A stretch of 64,000 bases of DNA, taken from SG8-30 sp963715485 (GTDB taxonomy: Bacteria > Pseudomonadota > Gammaproteobacteria > Steroidobacterales > Steroidobacteraceae). The position numbers and the translations under genes were made by a program. This document shows, one piece after another, positions 7,913-16,838 of the stretch. The stretch is from NCBI GenBank assembly GCA_963715485.1, contig OY970244.1, positions 992,001-1,056,000 on the forward strand. Reading direction: 5' to 3'. Position 1 is the first letter of the stretch, and the number at the start of each line of letters is the position of its first letter. The notes beneath the pieces are model-generated. The model made no database searches and was not told where the DNA came from. It worked only from the letters and a program-made list of their open reading frames with translations.

Positions 7913-9676
7913 TCAGTTCTTCTTGGCGAGGTCGACGAAGCCGTGCCATGGGCTCCAGTTATCGGCGACCGGGAGGATGCCCTTTTCCTTCGCGTAACCT
8001 TCGTAAAGGGCGATCATTCTCTGCAACCGTTCCGGCTGCTGCGTCTCGAGTGGCGTTGTCTCGGCGGGATCCTTGCGGATGTCGTACAGGTGCCACTGGC
8101 CGTCGCCATACATGGCCGGACGGACGCGGATCGCCTTGTAGTCGCCGGCAACCAGGTAGCTGTTGCCGAACAGCTCGAAGGCTACCCACTGCTCCTCGGT
8201 GCGCGGGCGGTCGGCCTTGCCCTCGAGAAAGTTGCGCATCGAGACGCCGGAAGCCGCGGCGATCTTGCGGCCCTTGTAGCCCTGCGGTGCTGGCTCGACG
8301 CCGGCATAGCTCAGGATCGTGATGGGAACATCCTTGACGTGGGCATACTCGGCGGTCTTCTCGCCCGTGCGGGCAGATGCCCGGTTAGCTGGCGGTACGA
8401 TGATCAGCGGCGTCCGGATGCCGCCTTCGCCGATGAACCACTTCCACCACTGCAGGCCGCCGGTGACCGAGTTGGCGAAGTCAGTGCCGATGGCAGCGTA
8501 AGAGTCGCCCCGCCCGATGTGCTCGTAGCTCTGGTTGAACGTCTTCTGGATCCACTGCGTCGCGCCGGCATTGCTCAGCTCGCCGCGCTCGTCAAAGCCT
8601 TCCGGCCCGTTGTCAGAGAGGTAAACGATCAGCGTGTTGTCGAGCTGGCCGGTCTCCTGCAGGTAGTTGAGCAGCAGCCCGATGTGATAGTCCTGAGACT
8701 CCATCATTGCCGCATACGTGGCCATGATCCGGGCCAGGTGCCGCTTTTCCTGTTCGCTCAGGCTGGCCCAGCTGCGCAGCAGCTGGTTCTTGCTCGCGTC
8801 CGGGAAGACGGCGTCCTCGGGAATGAGACCCAACGCCTTCTGCGACTCGAACCGCGCGCGCTTCAGGCCTGCGAAGCCCAGTTCGTAGAAATGGTCTTCG
8901 TACTTGTCGATGAGGAAGTCGGGAGCCTGAACCGGCGCGTGCGGCGTGGTGTACGCCACGTACGCGAAGAAAGGCTTGCCGGAGCTGCGGTCGCGCTCCA
9001 GGAACTGGAGCAGCTTGGCGGTATACAGGTCGTCCGAGTAGATACCGGCTGGGCGGGGGACGCGTTGCCCGTCCTCGTAGTACGGCTCGGCGGGGATCTT
9101 GCCAGCCTTGACCTGCTCGACGACCTCCGGGTCGTGCATGTCCAAATGGAACACACCTTCGTTCCAGTGGTTGGCGCCGCCCGTATAGATGCCGAAACTG
9201 TGATCGAAACCCCACTGGTTGGGCGGCTCACCGCCGTGGCGGGTGCCGCCGAGGTGCCACTTGCCGATCGCGTAGGTCCGGTAGCCGTTGTCCTGCAGCA
9301 GTTCGGCGATCGTCGCCGTTGTCCGGGTCAGGTAAGCCTCGTAGCCCGGCTTGCCCTCCGAGGGCGGGTAGATGGTGTAGTCGAACGCACCCAGCCCGAT
9401 CTCGATGGGGTTGTTGCCGGTCAGCAGCATGCCGCGGGTTACGGAGCAGACGGGGGAGGCATGGAAGCGGGTGAAGGTGACTCCCTCACCGGCCAGGCGA
9501 TCGATGTTCGGCGTGCGGGTGACAGCGCCGGTGAAGCCGAAGTCGCCGAAGGCCGCATCGTCAGCGACGATCAGCAGCACGTTGGGCCGACCATCAGCCT
9601 TTTCCGCGTGCGCGGACGGCGCAAGACCGGTCACTGCTGCACACAAGAACAGCGCTGTAATGACATAAGACCGCAT
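7913..9676 (-). CDS. Secreted arylsulfatase (alkaline-phosphatase superfamily)
   Basis: A 587-aa type I sulfatase. The start at 9676 follows a strong AGGAGG site and gives a signal peptide ending in SAHA; the longer upstream frame lacks both. Metal-binding features are PNVLLIVADD and the C-terminal LSDNGP and TPLIIVPP region. The formylglycine site is Cys77 in CSVTRGMLLTG, where the usual Pro is Val and Ser is Thr. The Cys and Arg needed for modification and binding are kept. It is periplasmic or secreted and probably co-transcribed with the hydrolase downstream; a divergent AraC gene is the likely regulator. The substrate class is not clear. Confidence 0.9.
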   Translation of the reverse strand: MRSYVITALFLCAAVTGLAPSAHAEKADGRPNVLLIVADDAAFGDFGFTGAVTRTPNIDRLAGEGVTFTRFHASPVCSVTRGMLLTGNNPIEIGLGAFDYTIYPPSEGKPGYEAYLTRTTATIAELLQDNGYRTYAIGKWHLGGTRHGGEPPNQWGFDHSFGIYTGGANHWNEGVFHLDMHDPEVVEQVKAGKIPAEPYYEDGQRVPRPAGIYSDDLYTAKLLQFLERDRSSGKPFFAYVAYTTPHAPVQAPDFLIDKYEDHFYELGFAGLKRARFESQKALGLIPEDAVFPDASKNQLLRSWASLSEQEKRHLARIMATYAAMMESQDYHIGLLLNYLQETGQLDNTLIVYLSDNGPEGFDERGELSNAGATQWIQKTFNQSYEHIGRGDSYAAIGTDFANSVTGGLQWWKWFIGEGGIRTPLIIVPPANRASARTGEKTAEYAHVKDVPITILSYAGVEPAPQGYKGRKIAAASGVSMRNFLEGKADRPRTEEQWVAFELFGNSYLVAGDYKAIRVRPAMYGDGQWHLYDIRKDPAETTPLETQQPERLQRMIALYEGYAKEKGILPVADNWSPWHGFVDLAKKN

Positions 9677-9884
9677 CTGTTCTCCTCCTGAAGCCATGGC
9701 AGGCAGGTCCCTGAGCACCAGGGGCTGCGGGTTTGCCTTAGTCGCGACGCCACCGGGTCCAGCCCGGCTGTGCTGGACCGGATCGATCCCTGTCTCGAAG
9801 ACCGTCCTCGCGAGTGAGGGGCGCATGCTCCGCACTTGACCCTGGGAGGGCAAGGTGAAATGCTGCCTATGAGGGGGTGGAATC

Positions 9885-10953
9885 GTGCCAACTCGTCACT
9901 TGACACAGGCCATGGGCTATCCCGAATCCGTCTCTGTCGGTAAGGGCCTGACGGCGGCGGGCAGCACCTCCGGCCTGGCGGCACTCTTCGACGAACTGGC
10001 CGAACAGGGCGTGCCCGCGGGGGCGCTCGTTGCCGGCAGCGGTATCCCCATCAATTGGCCGGAATCCCCCGACCGTGCCCTGTCCCACTGACGAGCGACT
10101 CTCGCTGTTCGATAACGCACGACGCCTGGCCAGGCGACCGGATACCGGCCTGCGTGCGGGGGCGAGGCAGAAGATCAGTGACTTCGGTCTGTACGGGTAC
10201 GCGATGGCGACCAGTGCCACGCTGGGCGAGGCCTTCAAGTTCGGGTTCGAGCACCTGATGCTGGCCGGGACGTTGCTGCGGATCACTTTCGAAATCCAGG
10301 GGAACACAGGCGTCCTGCGATCCCACAGCCCGCAGTCACTTGGCGCGGTGCTGCCGTTCGTCGCCGAGTTCTGGCGCAGCTCCATGACCACGCTGATGGG
10401 CCTGCTATTGAAGGCGCCTTTCCCGACCCGGGCGATGTTCTTTCCCTACGAGGCCCCCGGCCACGCGGCCGCCTATCGCCGGACCTTCGGCTGTCCGATC
10501 CATTTTGGTAGCGGGGTCATGGAGTGGCACTTTGACGCCGCCATCCTCGACGCCGCGCTTCCCGATGCGAACGCCATGACCGCGGGAATCTGCCGCGAGT
10601 TCTGCGAACGCGTGGTTTCGGGTGGGGCAGGGCATACCCCGTTGCAGCGCCAGGTGCGTGCCGCCTGCCTCGACACCCAGGGCCGGCAGGCCACAGCCGC
10701 CGGCGTGGCCGCATCACTGGGCATGTCGCTGCGGACCTTTCACCGGCGCCTGCGCGCGGAGCGCGTCAGTTTCCAGCAGTTGCTGAACGAGGTGCGCAGC
10801 GCGATCGCGGTCGAATACCTGAGCAATACGCTGATGCCCGTCGAGGAAGTCGGGCATCGCATCGGCTTCAGCGATGCCGCGAACTTTCGCAAGGCGTTCC
10901 GGCAATGGACAGGGAAGTCGCCGAGCGCGTATCGCCAGTCAATCAGCACATGA
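9885..10953 (+). pseudogene. AraC family regulator (arabinose_bd N-domain plus HTH), one frameshift
   Basis: A transcriptional regulator of the OruR/ArgR-like AraC group. The N-terminal ligand-binding domain includes LGLYGYA-type sequence (SDFGLYGYAMATSATLGEAF), and the C-terminal double HTH includes VAASLGMSLRTFHRRLRAER and VGHRIGFSDAANFRKAFRQW. The start is GTG 9885. The first 60 or so codons are in another frame from the rest; the shift lies near 10065-10075 in a C-rich run (CCCCCG). It is divergent from the sulfatase-hydrolase pair with a 208-bp gap, the usual place for its operator. It may be functional if the shift is a sequencing error. Confidence 0.85.
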
Positions 10954-10989
10954 CTACGGTGCCCAGGAATCGAACCTGCGCAACGCCCT

Positions 10990-11089
10990 CCGCTTGAACT
11001 CCGCACTGAATCGCTTCCGTCTTGCCATGACACACCCCCAGGGCATTATTACGCCCAATCAGGTGGTCCAGAAAATCGGGGTCAGACCA
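10990..11089 (-). mobile_element. Solo 100-bp end of the IS3 element found at 58981
   Basis: Read on the minus strand, this segment is identical over 100 bp to the left end of the IS3 element (58981-59080), including the terminal TGGTCTGACCCCG and the first codons of its orfA. The rest of the element is missing. It abuts the AraC gene's 3' side and points to recent insertion followed by deletion. Confidence 0.9.
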
Positions 11090-11177
11090 CTGTTCGGCAG
11101 GGGAGGGGTACGAGGCAGGCATGAATCGAAGCTTGCGCCCTGTTCTTCCGGATCATTGAGAGTTCAGAATACGCGCC

Positions 11178-11791
11178 ATGCGCTTCAAGGGCACGCTTGC
11201 AGAATGGAATGATGACCGCGGGTTTGGGTTCATCGACCCGGCCGAGGGAGGCGCGCGAGTCTTCTGCCACATCAGCGCGTTCCAGGAACGCTCCGGCCGA
11301 CCGTCGGTCGGCAAGGTCGTGACCTACGAGGCCGCACGCGACGAGCGGGGGCGTCCGCGGGCCCGGCAAATTCGCTACGCGGGTAATTCACTCAAGCCGG
11401 CCCGCAAGCCAGGATCGGCGCCCCATCTTGGTCGGGCGGTGACGGTATCGGGACTGTTCGTGGCGTTGATCGCAGGATTGGCAGGGGGCGGATTCCTGAC
11501 CTGGATCGTGCCGCTGTGGTACTTGGGTTGGAGCGGCGTCTTGTTCCTCGTCTACGGCTGGGACAAGACCGCGGCTGAGAGCGGGCGCTGGCGGACGAAA
11601 GAAGCGACCCTCAACTCCCTGGCGCTCGTGGGGGATGGCCGGGTGGCTGGATCGCCCAGCAGGCCTTCCGGCACAAGTCGCGGAAGGTGTCATTCCAGGT
11701 CTGGTTCTGGATTGCGGTGGCAATCAATATCGCTGCGCTGGCGTTGCTGGTGCAGTCGGGCGGGAACCCGCTGGCGTTGCTTGGGCGGTGA
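11178..11791 (+). CDS. Cold-shock domain plus DUF1294 membrane protein, one frameshift
   Basis: Residues 1-70 form a cold-shock-like nucleic-acid-binding domain (GTLAEWNDDRGFGFIDP, VFCHISAF). A DUF1294 membrane domain follows with VYGWDKTAAESGRWRTKE and then GGWPGGWIAQQAFRHKSRK and a last membrane helix. The frame breaks at a run of five Gs near 11630; one more G would give the intact family C-terminus ending at 11791. Homopolymer indels like this are typical sequencing errors. The cold-shock/DUF1294 fusion is common in Proteobacteria. RNA binding is inferred from the family. Confidence 0.85.
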
Positions 11792-11819
11792 GTCACCGCA
11801 CTGGAGGCGCAACCAAAAC

Positions 11820-11930
11820 GCAGCCGACCTGAGCCAACCGGAGCCGATCCCAGCCGACTCCGGCTGGTACTGATTTGATGAAAAACAGCGGCTTAGGTTG
11901 GCTCCGGTTCGCTCGAATCGGGGTCCGGGT
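11820..11930 (+). repeat. Inverted GGTTGGCTCCGGTTCG-type repeat before tRNA-Phe remnant
   Basis: The stretch GAGCCAACCGGAGCCGATC is followed by GGTTGGCTCCGGTTCGCTCG, forming an imperfect inverted repeat just upstream of the tRNA-Phe 3' remnant. Similar GGTTCGG-rich sequence precedes the remnants at 18982, 21734 and 23788, which suggests integrase arm-type sites. Confidence 0.5.
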
Positions 11931-11933
11931 CGC

Positions 11934-11978
11934 CTGAAAATCCGCGTGTCGGCGGTTCAATTCCGTCCCTGGCCACCA
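11934..11978 (+). repeat. tRNA-Phe 3'-end remnant (att-like), copy C
   Basis: These 45 nt match the 3' part of tRNA-Phe from CTGAAAA to CCA. The T-stem reads GGCGG/CCGTC, which pairs properly, unlike the intact gene. The tRNA 5' half is absent. The 163 bp that follow (to about 12141) are shared with copy F at 23805. Interpreted as an island end (attR-like). Confidence 0.85.
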
Positions 11979-12138
11979 CTTCCAACTCGTTGATTTGCAT
12001 GCCGCTTCTGACGCGGCAGGGCGATCATCGCGCGCCATCCGGGGTGACCATCGGACTATTGGATATTGGGTGGGTCATGCGGCAGCCGGGCTACGAACCG
12101 TAGCCGTTCGTCCATCTTGCAACACTCCCGCCGCGGCG

Positions 12139-12222
12139 TCTTGCGTCCTGGGACAGGGCAGTGGCAATTTGACGGAAATCCAGCGAGGTATTACGGCTGT
12201 GGAGAGTTAACTTGGCAATACC
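12139..12222 (+). mobile_element. IS6-family 3' end remnant
   Basis: This holds the last codons of an IS6 transposase (LASWDRAVAI then TGA at 12170-12172) followed by the terminal repeat, which on the minus strand reads GGTATTGCCAAGTTAACTC. No other part of the element is present. Confidence 0.7.
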
Positions 12223-12294
12223 GTGGCGCAGCGTTGATGGTGTGCTGTTCGTTCCTCTTGCATACTTGATGTGAACATACAACTGGGCTTCGCC

Positions 12295-14520
12295 ATGAAA
12301 ACCCCGCGCTTGCCCGACAACGAACAGGAGAGACTCGCGGCGCTCGCGAGCTACGACATCCTCGACTCCCAGGCCGATCCCGCCTTGGACGCGCTCACGC
12401 GGGTTGCGGCCCATATCCTCAAGGTGCCGATCGCGCTGGTGTCCCTGGTCGATGCCGATCGCCAGTACTTCGTGTCTCGATACGGGCTCGAGGTCTCGGA
12501 GACCCATCGAGACATATCGTTCTGCGGGCACGTTGTCGGTGATGGCTCGCCGCTCATCGTCGAAGACGCGTCGAAGGATGAGCGCTTCTCGGACAACCCG
12601 CTGGTGACGGGCGAGCCTCGGATCCGTTTCTACGCTGGCTTTCCCCTGCGCACGCCCGATGGCTTCGTGCTCGGCACCCTGTGCGCGATTGACCCGCGCC
12701 CGCGTGCGCCGAGTCGGGACGATCTAGAGCTGTTGGATCTCCTGGCGCGGCAGGCCCTCGATCAGCTCGAGCTGCGCCGAAAGACCGTTCTCCTGAACGA
12801 GCAGGAGAGACGCTTGCGAGCCATCCTCGGGACCGCGACGGACGTCATTATCATGATCGACGAGGACGGCCGGATTGAGCAGGTCAACAATGCCGTGGAA
12901 CTGCAGTTCGGATACAGCTCCGAGGAGCTGGTCGGACAAAATATCCGGCTGCTGATGCCCGCGAGCATGCGCAGCGCGCACGACCACGGTATTGCAACGT
13001 ACCTGCGCACCGGACAAAGGAGGGTTATCGGCATCCCCCGTGAGCTGGTCGCCATGAGAAAGGACGGGACTACCTTCCCGATCGACGCCATGGTGAGTGA
13101 GATGCGCCTTGGCGAGCAAAGAAAGTTCACCGGAATCCTTCGCGATGCGACCGACCGCAAGAACATCGAGGAAGAGTTAAGCGCGACGCTGTCCGAACTC
13201 CGAGTGAGCCACGACATCCAGAATCAGGTGCTCGACTCGCTCGGAATCGGCGTGCTCGTGCTGGAAGTGGATCATTCGGTCGCGTTCGCCAACGACTCCT
13301 TCCTGTCGCTTTGTGGCAGGGAAGCGGAGTCGGTAGTGGGGAAGCCCTGGATGGAGGTGTTGGGCACGAACGCGACCGAGCGCCAGGCAATCCGCGCGCT
13401 CAGGAAACTTCCGGACCTCGAGCGCACCCGAGTCGCGTTACGCCTGGGCACGACGGGAAACGGCCAGCGCTATGTCGATCTGGATCTGCGCGATTATCCC
13501 GGGGATTCCGCACGGCAGATCATGTTTCTCTACGACGTCACCGACGTCCACGAGCTCCGCGATCAATTGGGCAAGCAGATCGGCGAACAGATGATCGGTC
13601 AAAGCCAGGCTATTCGTGATCTGTTCAACCAAATTGACCAGGTGGCAAAGGGCGATTGGACGGTGCTGGTGGAGGGCGAGACTGGCGCTGGCAAGGAACT
13701 CGCGGCCCGAGCGATTCATGGCGCCAGCGAACGGCGCCAGCAGCCTTTCATCGCGGTCAACTGCGCAGGGCTGACTGATTCACTTCTGGGAAGTCAGCTC
13801 TTTGGGCATGCCAAGGGAGCGTTCACGGGTGCGGATGTGGCCCGAGAAGGCCTTTTCGAGGCTGCCGAAGGCGGTTCTCTGTTTCTTGACGAGATCGGGG
13901 ACGTCTCAGCGACAGTTCAAGCTTCGCTCCTGCGCGTCCTTCAGGAAAAGGAGATTACTCGCCTCGGCGAGACGGGGATCCGGAAGGTCAACGTACGCAT
14001 CATTACCGCGTCCAACCGCAACCTTCAGCAGCTTGTCGAGCGCGGGCAGTTCCGCGAGGATCTGCTCTATCGCATTCGAATTGCCCGCGTTCGCGTGCCA
14101 CCGCTGCGCGAGCGCCGGGAGGACATTCCGCTCCTCGCAGCAGCGTTCTTGGCGCAACAGCGCATCGCGTCCGGCAAGCTCGTCGTCGACATAAGTCCCG
14201 ACGTTCTTGATCGGATGGTCCATTACGACTGGCCCGGAAATATTCGTGAGCTGAAGTCCGCGATCGAACACGGACTCATGCGCTGCCGCAGTCGCCGCAT
14301 AGAACTCGCAGATCTACCGCCCGAGATCCTCCAATCAGAGCGGCTAGGCCCATCGCTGCCGACGATTGGCGATGAGCGCACCCGAATCGTCCACGCCCTG
14401 CGCGCGACCAAGGGTAACCGCGCACGCGCCGCCCGGCTTCTGGGAGTTGGCCGCGCGACACTCTACCGGCGCCTGAAGGAATTCGGGATACGGCACCAGG
14501 ACAAGGACGAGCCTTCCTAG
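12295..14520 (+). CDS. Sigma-54-dependent activator with GAF, two PAS domains, AAA+ and Fis HTH
   Basis: A 741-aa enhancer-binding protein. An N-terminal GAF domain (LPDNEQERLAALASYDILDS, then SFCGHVV and DAS.DERFSDNP) is followed by two PAS domains. The AAA+ domain has Walker A GETGAGKE at 461-468, the sigma-54 contact loop GAFTGA at 508-513 and Walker B SLFLDEIG, and the protein ends with a Fis-type HTH (KGNRARAARLLGVGRATLYRR). It activates RNA polymerase-sigma54 in response to a signal sensed by GAF/PAS. ATG 12295 fits family starts; an in-frame GTG at 12271 is possible. A perfect -24/-12 promoter lies 410 bp downstream in front of a secreted-protein gene, its probable target. Confidence 0.93.
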   Translation: MKTPRLPDNEQERLAALASYDILDSQADPALDALTRVAAHILKVPIALVSLVDADRQYFVSRYGLEVSETHRDISFCGHVVGDGSPLIVEDASKDERFSDNPLVTGEPRIRFYAGFPLRTPDGFVLGTLCAIDPRPRAPSRDDLELLDLLARQALDQLELRRKTVLLNEQERRLRAILGTATDVIIMIDEDGRIEQVNNAVELQFGYSSEELVGQNIRLLMPASMRSAHDHGIATYLRTGQRRVIGIPRELVAMRKDGTTFPIDAMVSEMRLGEQRKFTGILRDATDRKNIEEELSATLSELRVSHDIQNQVLDSLGIGVLVLEVDHSVAFANDSFLSLCGREAESVVGKPWMEVLGTNATERQAIRALRKLPDLERTRVALRLGTTGNGQRYVDLDLRDYPGDSARQIMFLYDVTDVHELRDQLGKQIGEQMIGQSQAIRDLFNQIDQVAKGDWTVLVEGETGAGKELAARAIHGASERRQQPFIAVNCAGLTDSLLGSQLFGHAKGAFTGADVAREGLFEAAEGGSLFLDEIGDVSATVQASLLRVLQEKEITRLGETGIRKVNVRIITASNRNLQQLVERGQFREDLLYRIRIARVRVPPLRERREDIPLLAAAFLAQQRIASGKLVVDISPDVLDRMVHYDWPGNIRELKSAIEHGLMRCRSRRIELADLPPEILQSERLGPSLPTIGDERTRIVHALRATKGNRARAARLLGVGRATLYRRLKEFGIRHQDKDEPS

Positions 14521-14794
14521 CGGCGAAGGGTCGCGAAGGCTGTCAGTGGGGGGCGCCGCGGCCCGACGGAGACGAGATCTGACAGGCGCCGTCGTGAATC
14601 TGCGACCGGCTACTGAGGGTAACCAAGGCGCCATGGTTTACCCGTGTCGGCAAGGCGAAACCCCACGGTACCAACGTCCGTACTCGTACAGCTGCCAGGG
14701 GTGACCTGGCTGGAGCATCGAGCAACGATCCGCCTCGCCAAGGGGCGGAGCTCGAGGTCCCTCGTGATTGGTCATCGCGCCAGAGGGACCATGG

Positions 14795-14850
14795 TGTCTC
14801 AAAGGTGTCTCTCGAGACAAATGTGAGGCACTCTGGGTTGTCTCGCGAGC
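14795..14850 (+). promoter_or_regulatory. TGTCTC repeat cluster, candidate enhancer (UAS) for the sigma-54 activator
   Basis: TGTCTC occurs at 14795-14800, 14806-14811 and 14839-14844, with an inverted GAGACA at 14814-14819 that makes the dyad TGTCTCTCGAGACA. The cluster lies about 80-135 bp before the -24 element, the usual enhancer distance for sigma-54 activators. Binding by the neighbouring protein is inferred. Confidence 0.55.
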
Positions 14851-14930
14851 TATTTCAGAGATGAGCTCCGAGTCTATATAAATATAAAAACCCTTTATAT
14901 ATCAGCATTTTGTGAGCATTTTGCTCATTT

Positions 14931-14946
14931 TGGCACGTATATTGCT
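14931..14946 (+). promoter_or_regulatory. Sigma-54 (-24/-12) promoter
   Basis: TGGCACG-TATA-TTGCT matches the consensus TGGCACG-N4-TTGCW exactly, with GG and GC 10 nt apart. Transcription would start near 14957, giving a leader of about 40 nt before the ATG at 14998. The surrounding 100 bp is AT-rich compared with the rest of the window. Confidence 0.85.
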
Positions 14947-14997
14947 TGATGATACCCCGATAGTTAACCGTTGAATCAATATCAGGGGTATTTGCAG

Positions 14998-16140
14998 ATG
15001 AAATTTGGAAACAAACTAAGGGTCGCGCTTTCAGTGCCGCGCCCGATCGCCGGAATCCTCGCCGCGGGTCTTCTGGCGCTGGCCGCTGTCCCGGCCCAGG
15101 CGGCAGGAGATCCAGTTCTGAGTGTCACGAGCGGCACCAATGGCTGCTACGCCCTGTTGGCGGGCCAGACCATCGACGCGGGTGTTGTCTGCTTCGTGGT
15201 GAACGATAACGACACCCTGGACGTGACCTACGCGACTTCCGACGGCTGGGAACTGACCGAGGCCCACTTGTGGGTGGGAGAAGACCAGGACGGCTACCCG
15301 ATGGCCAAGAACGGCAATCCCAAGATCGGTAACTTCCCCTACAACTCCGGAAACATTACCGGCACCACCGTTTACACGTTCTCAGTGCCACTGGGTAACG
15401 TACAGAAGTTTTTCGACCTGGGTGAACTTGGCGATTCCTGCGGCAAAGCAGGCACCCTCTACGCCATGGCGCATGCGGCCGTGCGGTTGGTGGACGGCGG
15501 CGGCAATGTAATACAGACCGAGACCGGCTGGAGCGAAGGCGAAGGCGCCGTGCAGAAGGGTAGCTGGGCCACCCGGTCGGCCATCACGCTCAAAGTGACC
15601 TGCGATGATGGGCCGCCGCCGCCTCCGCCGACCCTCGGCCAGGAAACAGCGATGATGTTCGGGAACATCGTCCTGAATGATGGCACCGACGGCATCTGCC
15701 TGGAATTCGTTGATACCAGCAAGCCCAAGGATGGGATTGCGGACACCTGGGTTGATACCTTCGACTCGAACCGTTGGGGCTGGCAGGCCGGACCTCTGTC
15801 AACAACTGGCGGTGTTGCAGCCAATGGTGTCTACGTGCAGGAAATCTGGGCAGCCGCCGGAAACAATGTCCTGACGAAAGGCACGCATGTGGGTGACGTT
15901 ACCATCAACGTTACTGACGGTAATGTCACGGTCACGCCCGTCCTGTTCGAAGGCTTCGGGGCCAAGGAAACGCACATCTATATCGGCACGACCCCGGTCT
16001 GCTCCGCAGCCTTCGGCAGTGACTGGAAGAACACTGCGAGCACGAACGTCGATACAAACGGCGGCGTCTACGTCGGCGTTCACCTCAGTGTCGAGGCCGA
16101 GTGCCAGAGTAACGGCAACTTCTGCGAGGCACCTAAGTAA
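14998..16140 (+). CDS. Secreted protein of unknown function, two related beta-rich modules
   Basis: A 380-aa exported protein. The ATG at 14998 follows AGGGG and starts a clear signal peptide ending AVPAQA. Two modules are separated by a short linker with six prolines at about residues 202-207. Each contains a similar phrase (EAHLWVGEDQDGYP in the first, ETHIYIGTTPVC in the second), so internal duplication is likely. Paired cysteines suggest disulfides. It has its own sigma-54 promoter and is followed by a strong terminator, so it is a single-gene unit. No enzyme motif was recognised; a surface or adhesive role is only a guess. Confidence 0.85.
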   Translation: MKFGNKLRVALSVPRPIAGILAAGLLALAAVPAQAAGDPVLSVTSGTNGCYALLAGQTIDAGVVCFVVNDNDTLDVTYATSDGWELTEAHLWVGEDQDGYPMAKNGNPKIGNFPYNSGNITGTTVYTFSVPLGNVQKFFDLGELGDSCGKAGTLYAMAHAAVRLVDGGGNVIQTETGWSEGEGAVQKGSWATRSAITLKVTCDDGPPPPPPTLGQETAMMFGNIVLNDGTDGICLEFVDTSKPKDGIADTWVDTFDSNRWGWQAGPLSTTGGVAANGVYVQEIWAAAGNNVLTKGTHVGDVTINVTDGNVTVTPVLFEGFGAKETHIYIGTTPVCSAAFGSDWKNTASTNVDTNGGVYVGVHLSVEAECQSNGNFCEAPK

Positions 16141-16188
16141 GTCGCCTTTGATTCTGGACAGCGAGTCTTACGAATCTTAGCTGCCATC

Positions 16189-16227
16189 AACGGCCTCCGC
16201 TCTCACGGGCGGGGGCCGTTTTTTTTT
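16189..16227 (+). terminator. Rho-independent terminator of the sigma-54-controlled gene
   Basis: The stem AACGGCC(TCCGC)...(GGCGG)GGCCGTT is followed by nine Ts. It lies 49 bp after the stop codon and ends where the IS6-derived element begins. Confidence 0.85.
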
Positions 16228-16495
16228 GGCATTGACAAGTGAACTCTACGCGGCCGTAGTCGTCCCCCTGCTGGTTTGCCGTTAAATCGCCGCTGCCCTG
16301 TCCCATGACGCAAAGGCGCCTTGACGCAGCGTCCGGTAGTGGCCCGCTGCTACCAGGTGGCGGCCCAGGTTGAGGCGGTGGTAGAGCCAGACAGCGTGCT
16401 GGATGATGTCGGGCGGAAATCGGTAGCGCTTGTAGCGGCTTTGTAGGGATTCCATCCAGGGATTGTCAGGTCGCGCCGACTAATTTGGCAGTACC
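16228..16495 (-). mobile_element. IS6-derived miniature element with fused N- and C-terminal transposase remnant
   Basis: This 268-bp element has both IS6-type ends (GGCATTGACAAGTGAAC at the left; GGTACTGCCAAATTAG read inward from the right). A 57-codon minus-strand ORF (16455 to 16282) joins the IS6 N-terminus (YKRYRFPPDIIQHAVWLYHR) in frame to its C-terminus (HYRTLRQGAFASWDRAAAI). The catalytic core is deleted at a short shared NL segment. The intact ends suggest a non-autonomous element. The remaining 16496-16838 has no recognised gene. Confidence 0.85.
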
Positions 16496-16838
16496 GTTGG
16501 GAGAAGCCGCAGGCCAACACGCCCAGGCACACCGGTCGATGCCGTGACGTAGCAATGCCAAGCAGGCTCTCCATGACCGGATTCCGCCTTGTGGAGCGAT
16601 CAAATCGGGAAGCAACTACATCTCGCGGAGCTTCCACTTGTGCGGATTGTCATTGCGGTTTCCGGTGTTAGGATCGTCGGGCAAGGGGTCGACAACAGGC
16701 AGCGCGTGGCGAGCCCGATCCCGCGATCCATGGCAAACCCCACCATGTAACGAACTCTCCTGGCCCTGGCGGCAGTCGGGCTGAGCTCCAGCCCATGGGC
16801 GCCCTGGACCAGGAGTCTGACTGGGGGCGAACAACGAG

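Noticed and set aside
7907..9691. A 594-aa plus-strand frame across the arylsulfatase
   Set aside because: It is antisense to a sulfatase with clear motifs, signal peptide and ribosome site.
12001..12210. 71-aa ORF 11995-12210 in the boundary region
   Set aside because: It crosses a tRNA-Phe boundary element and an IS6 remnant in the wrong frame.
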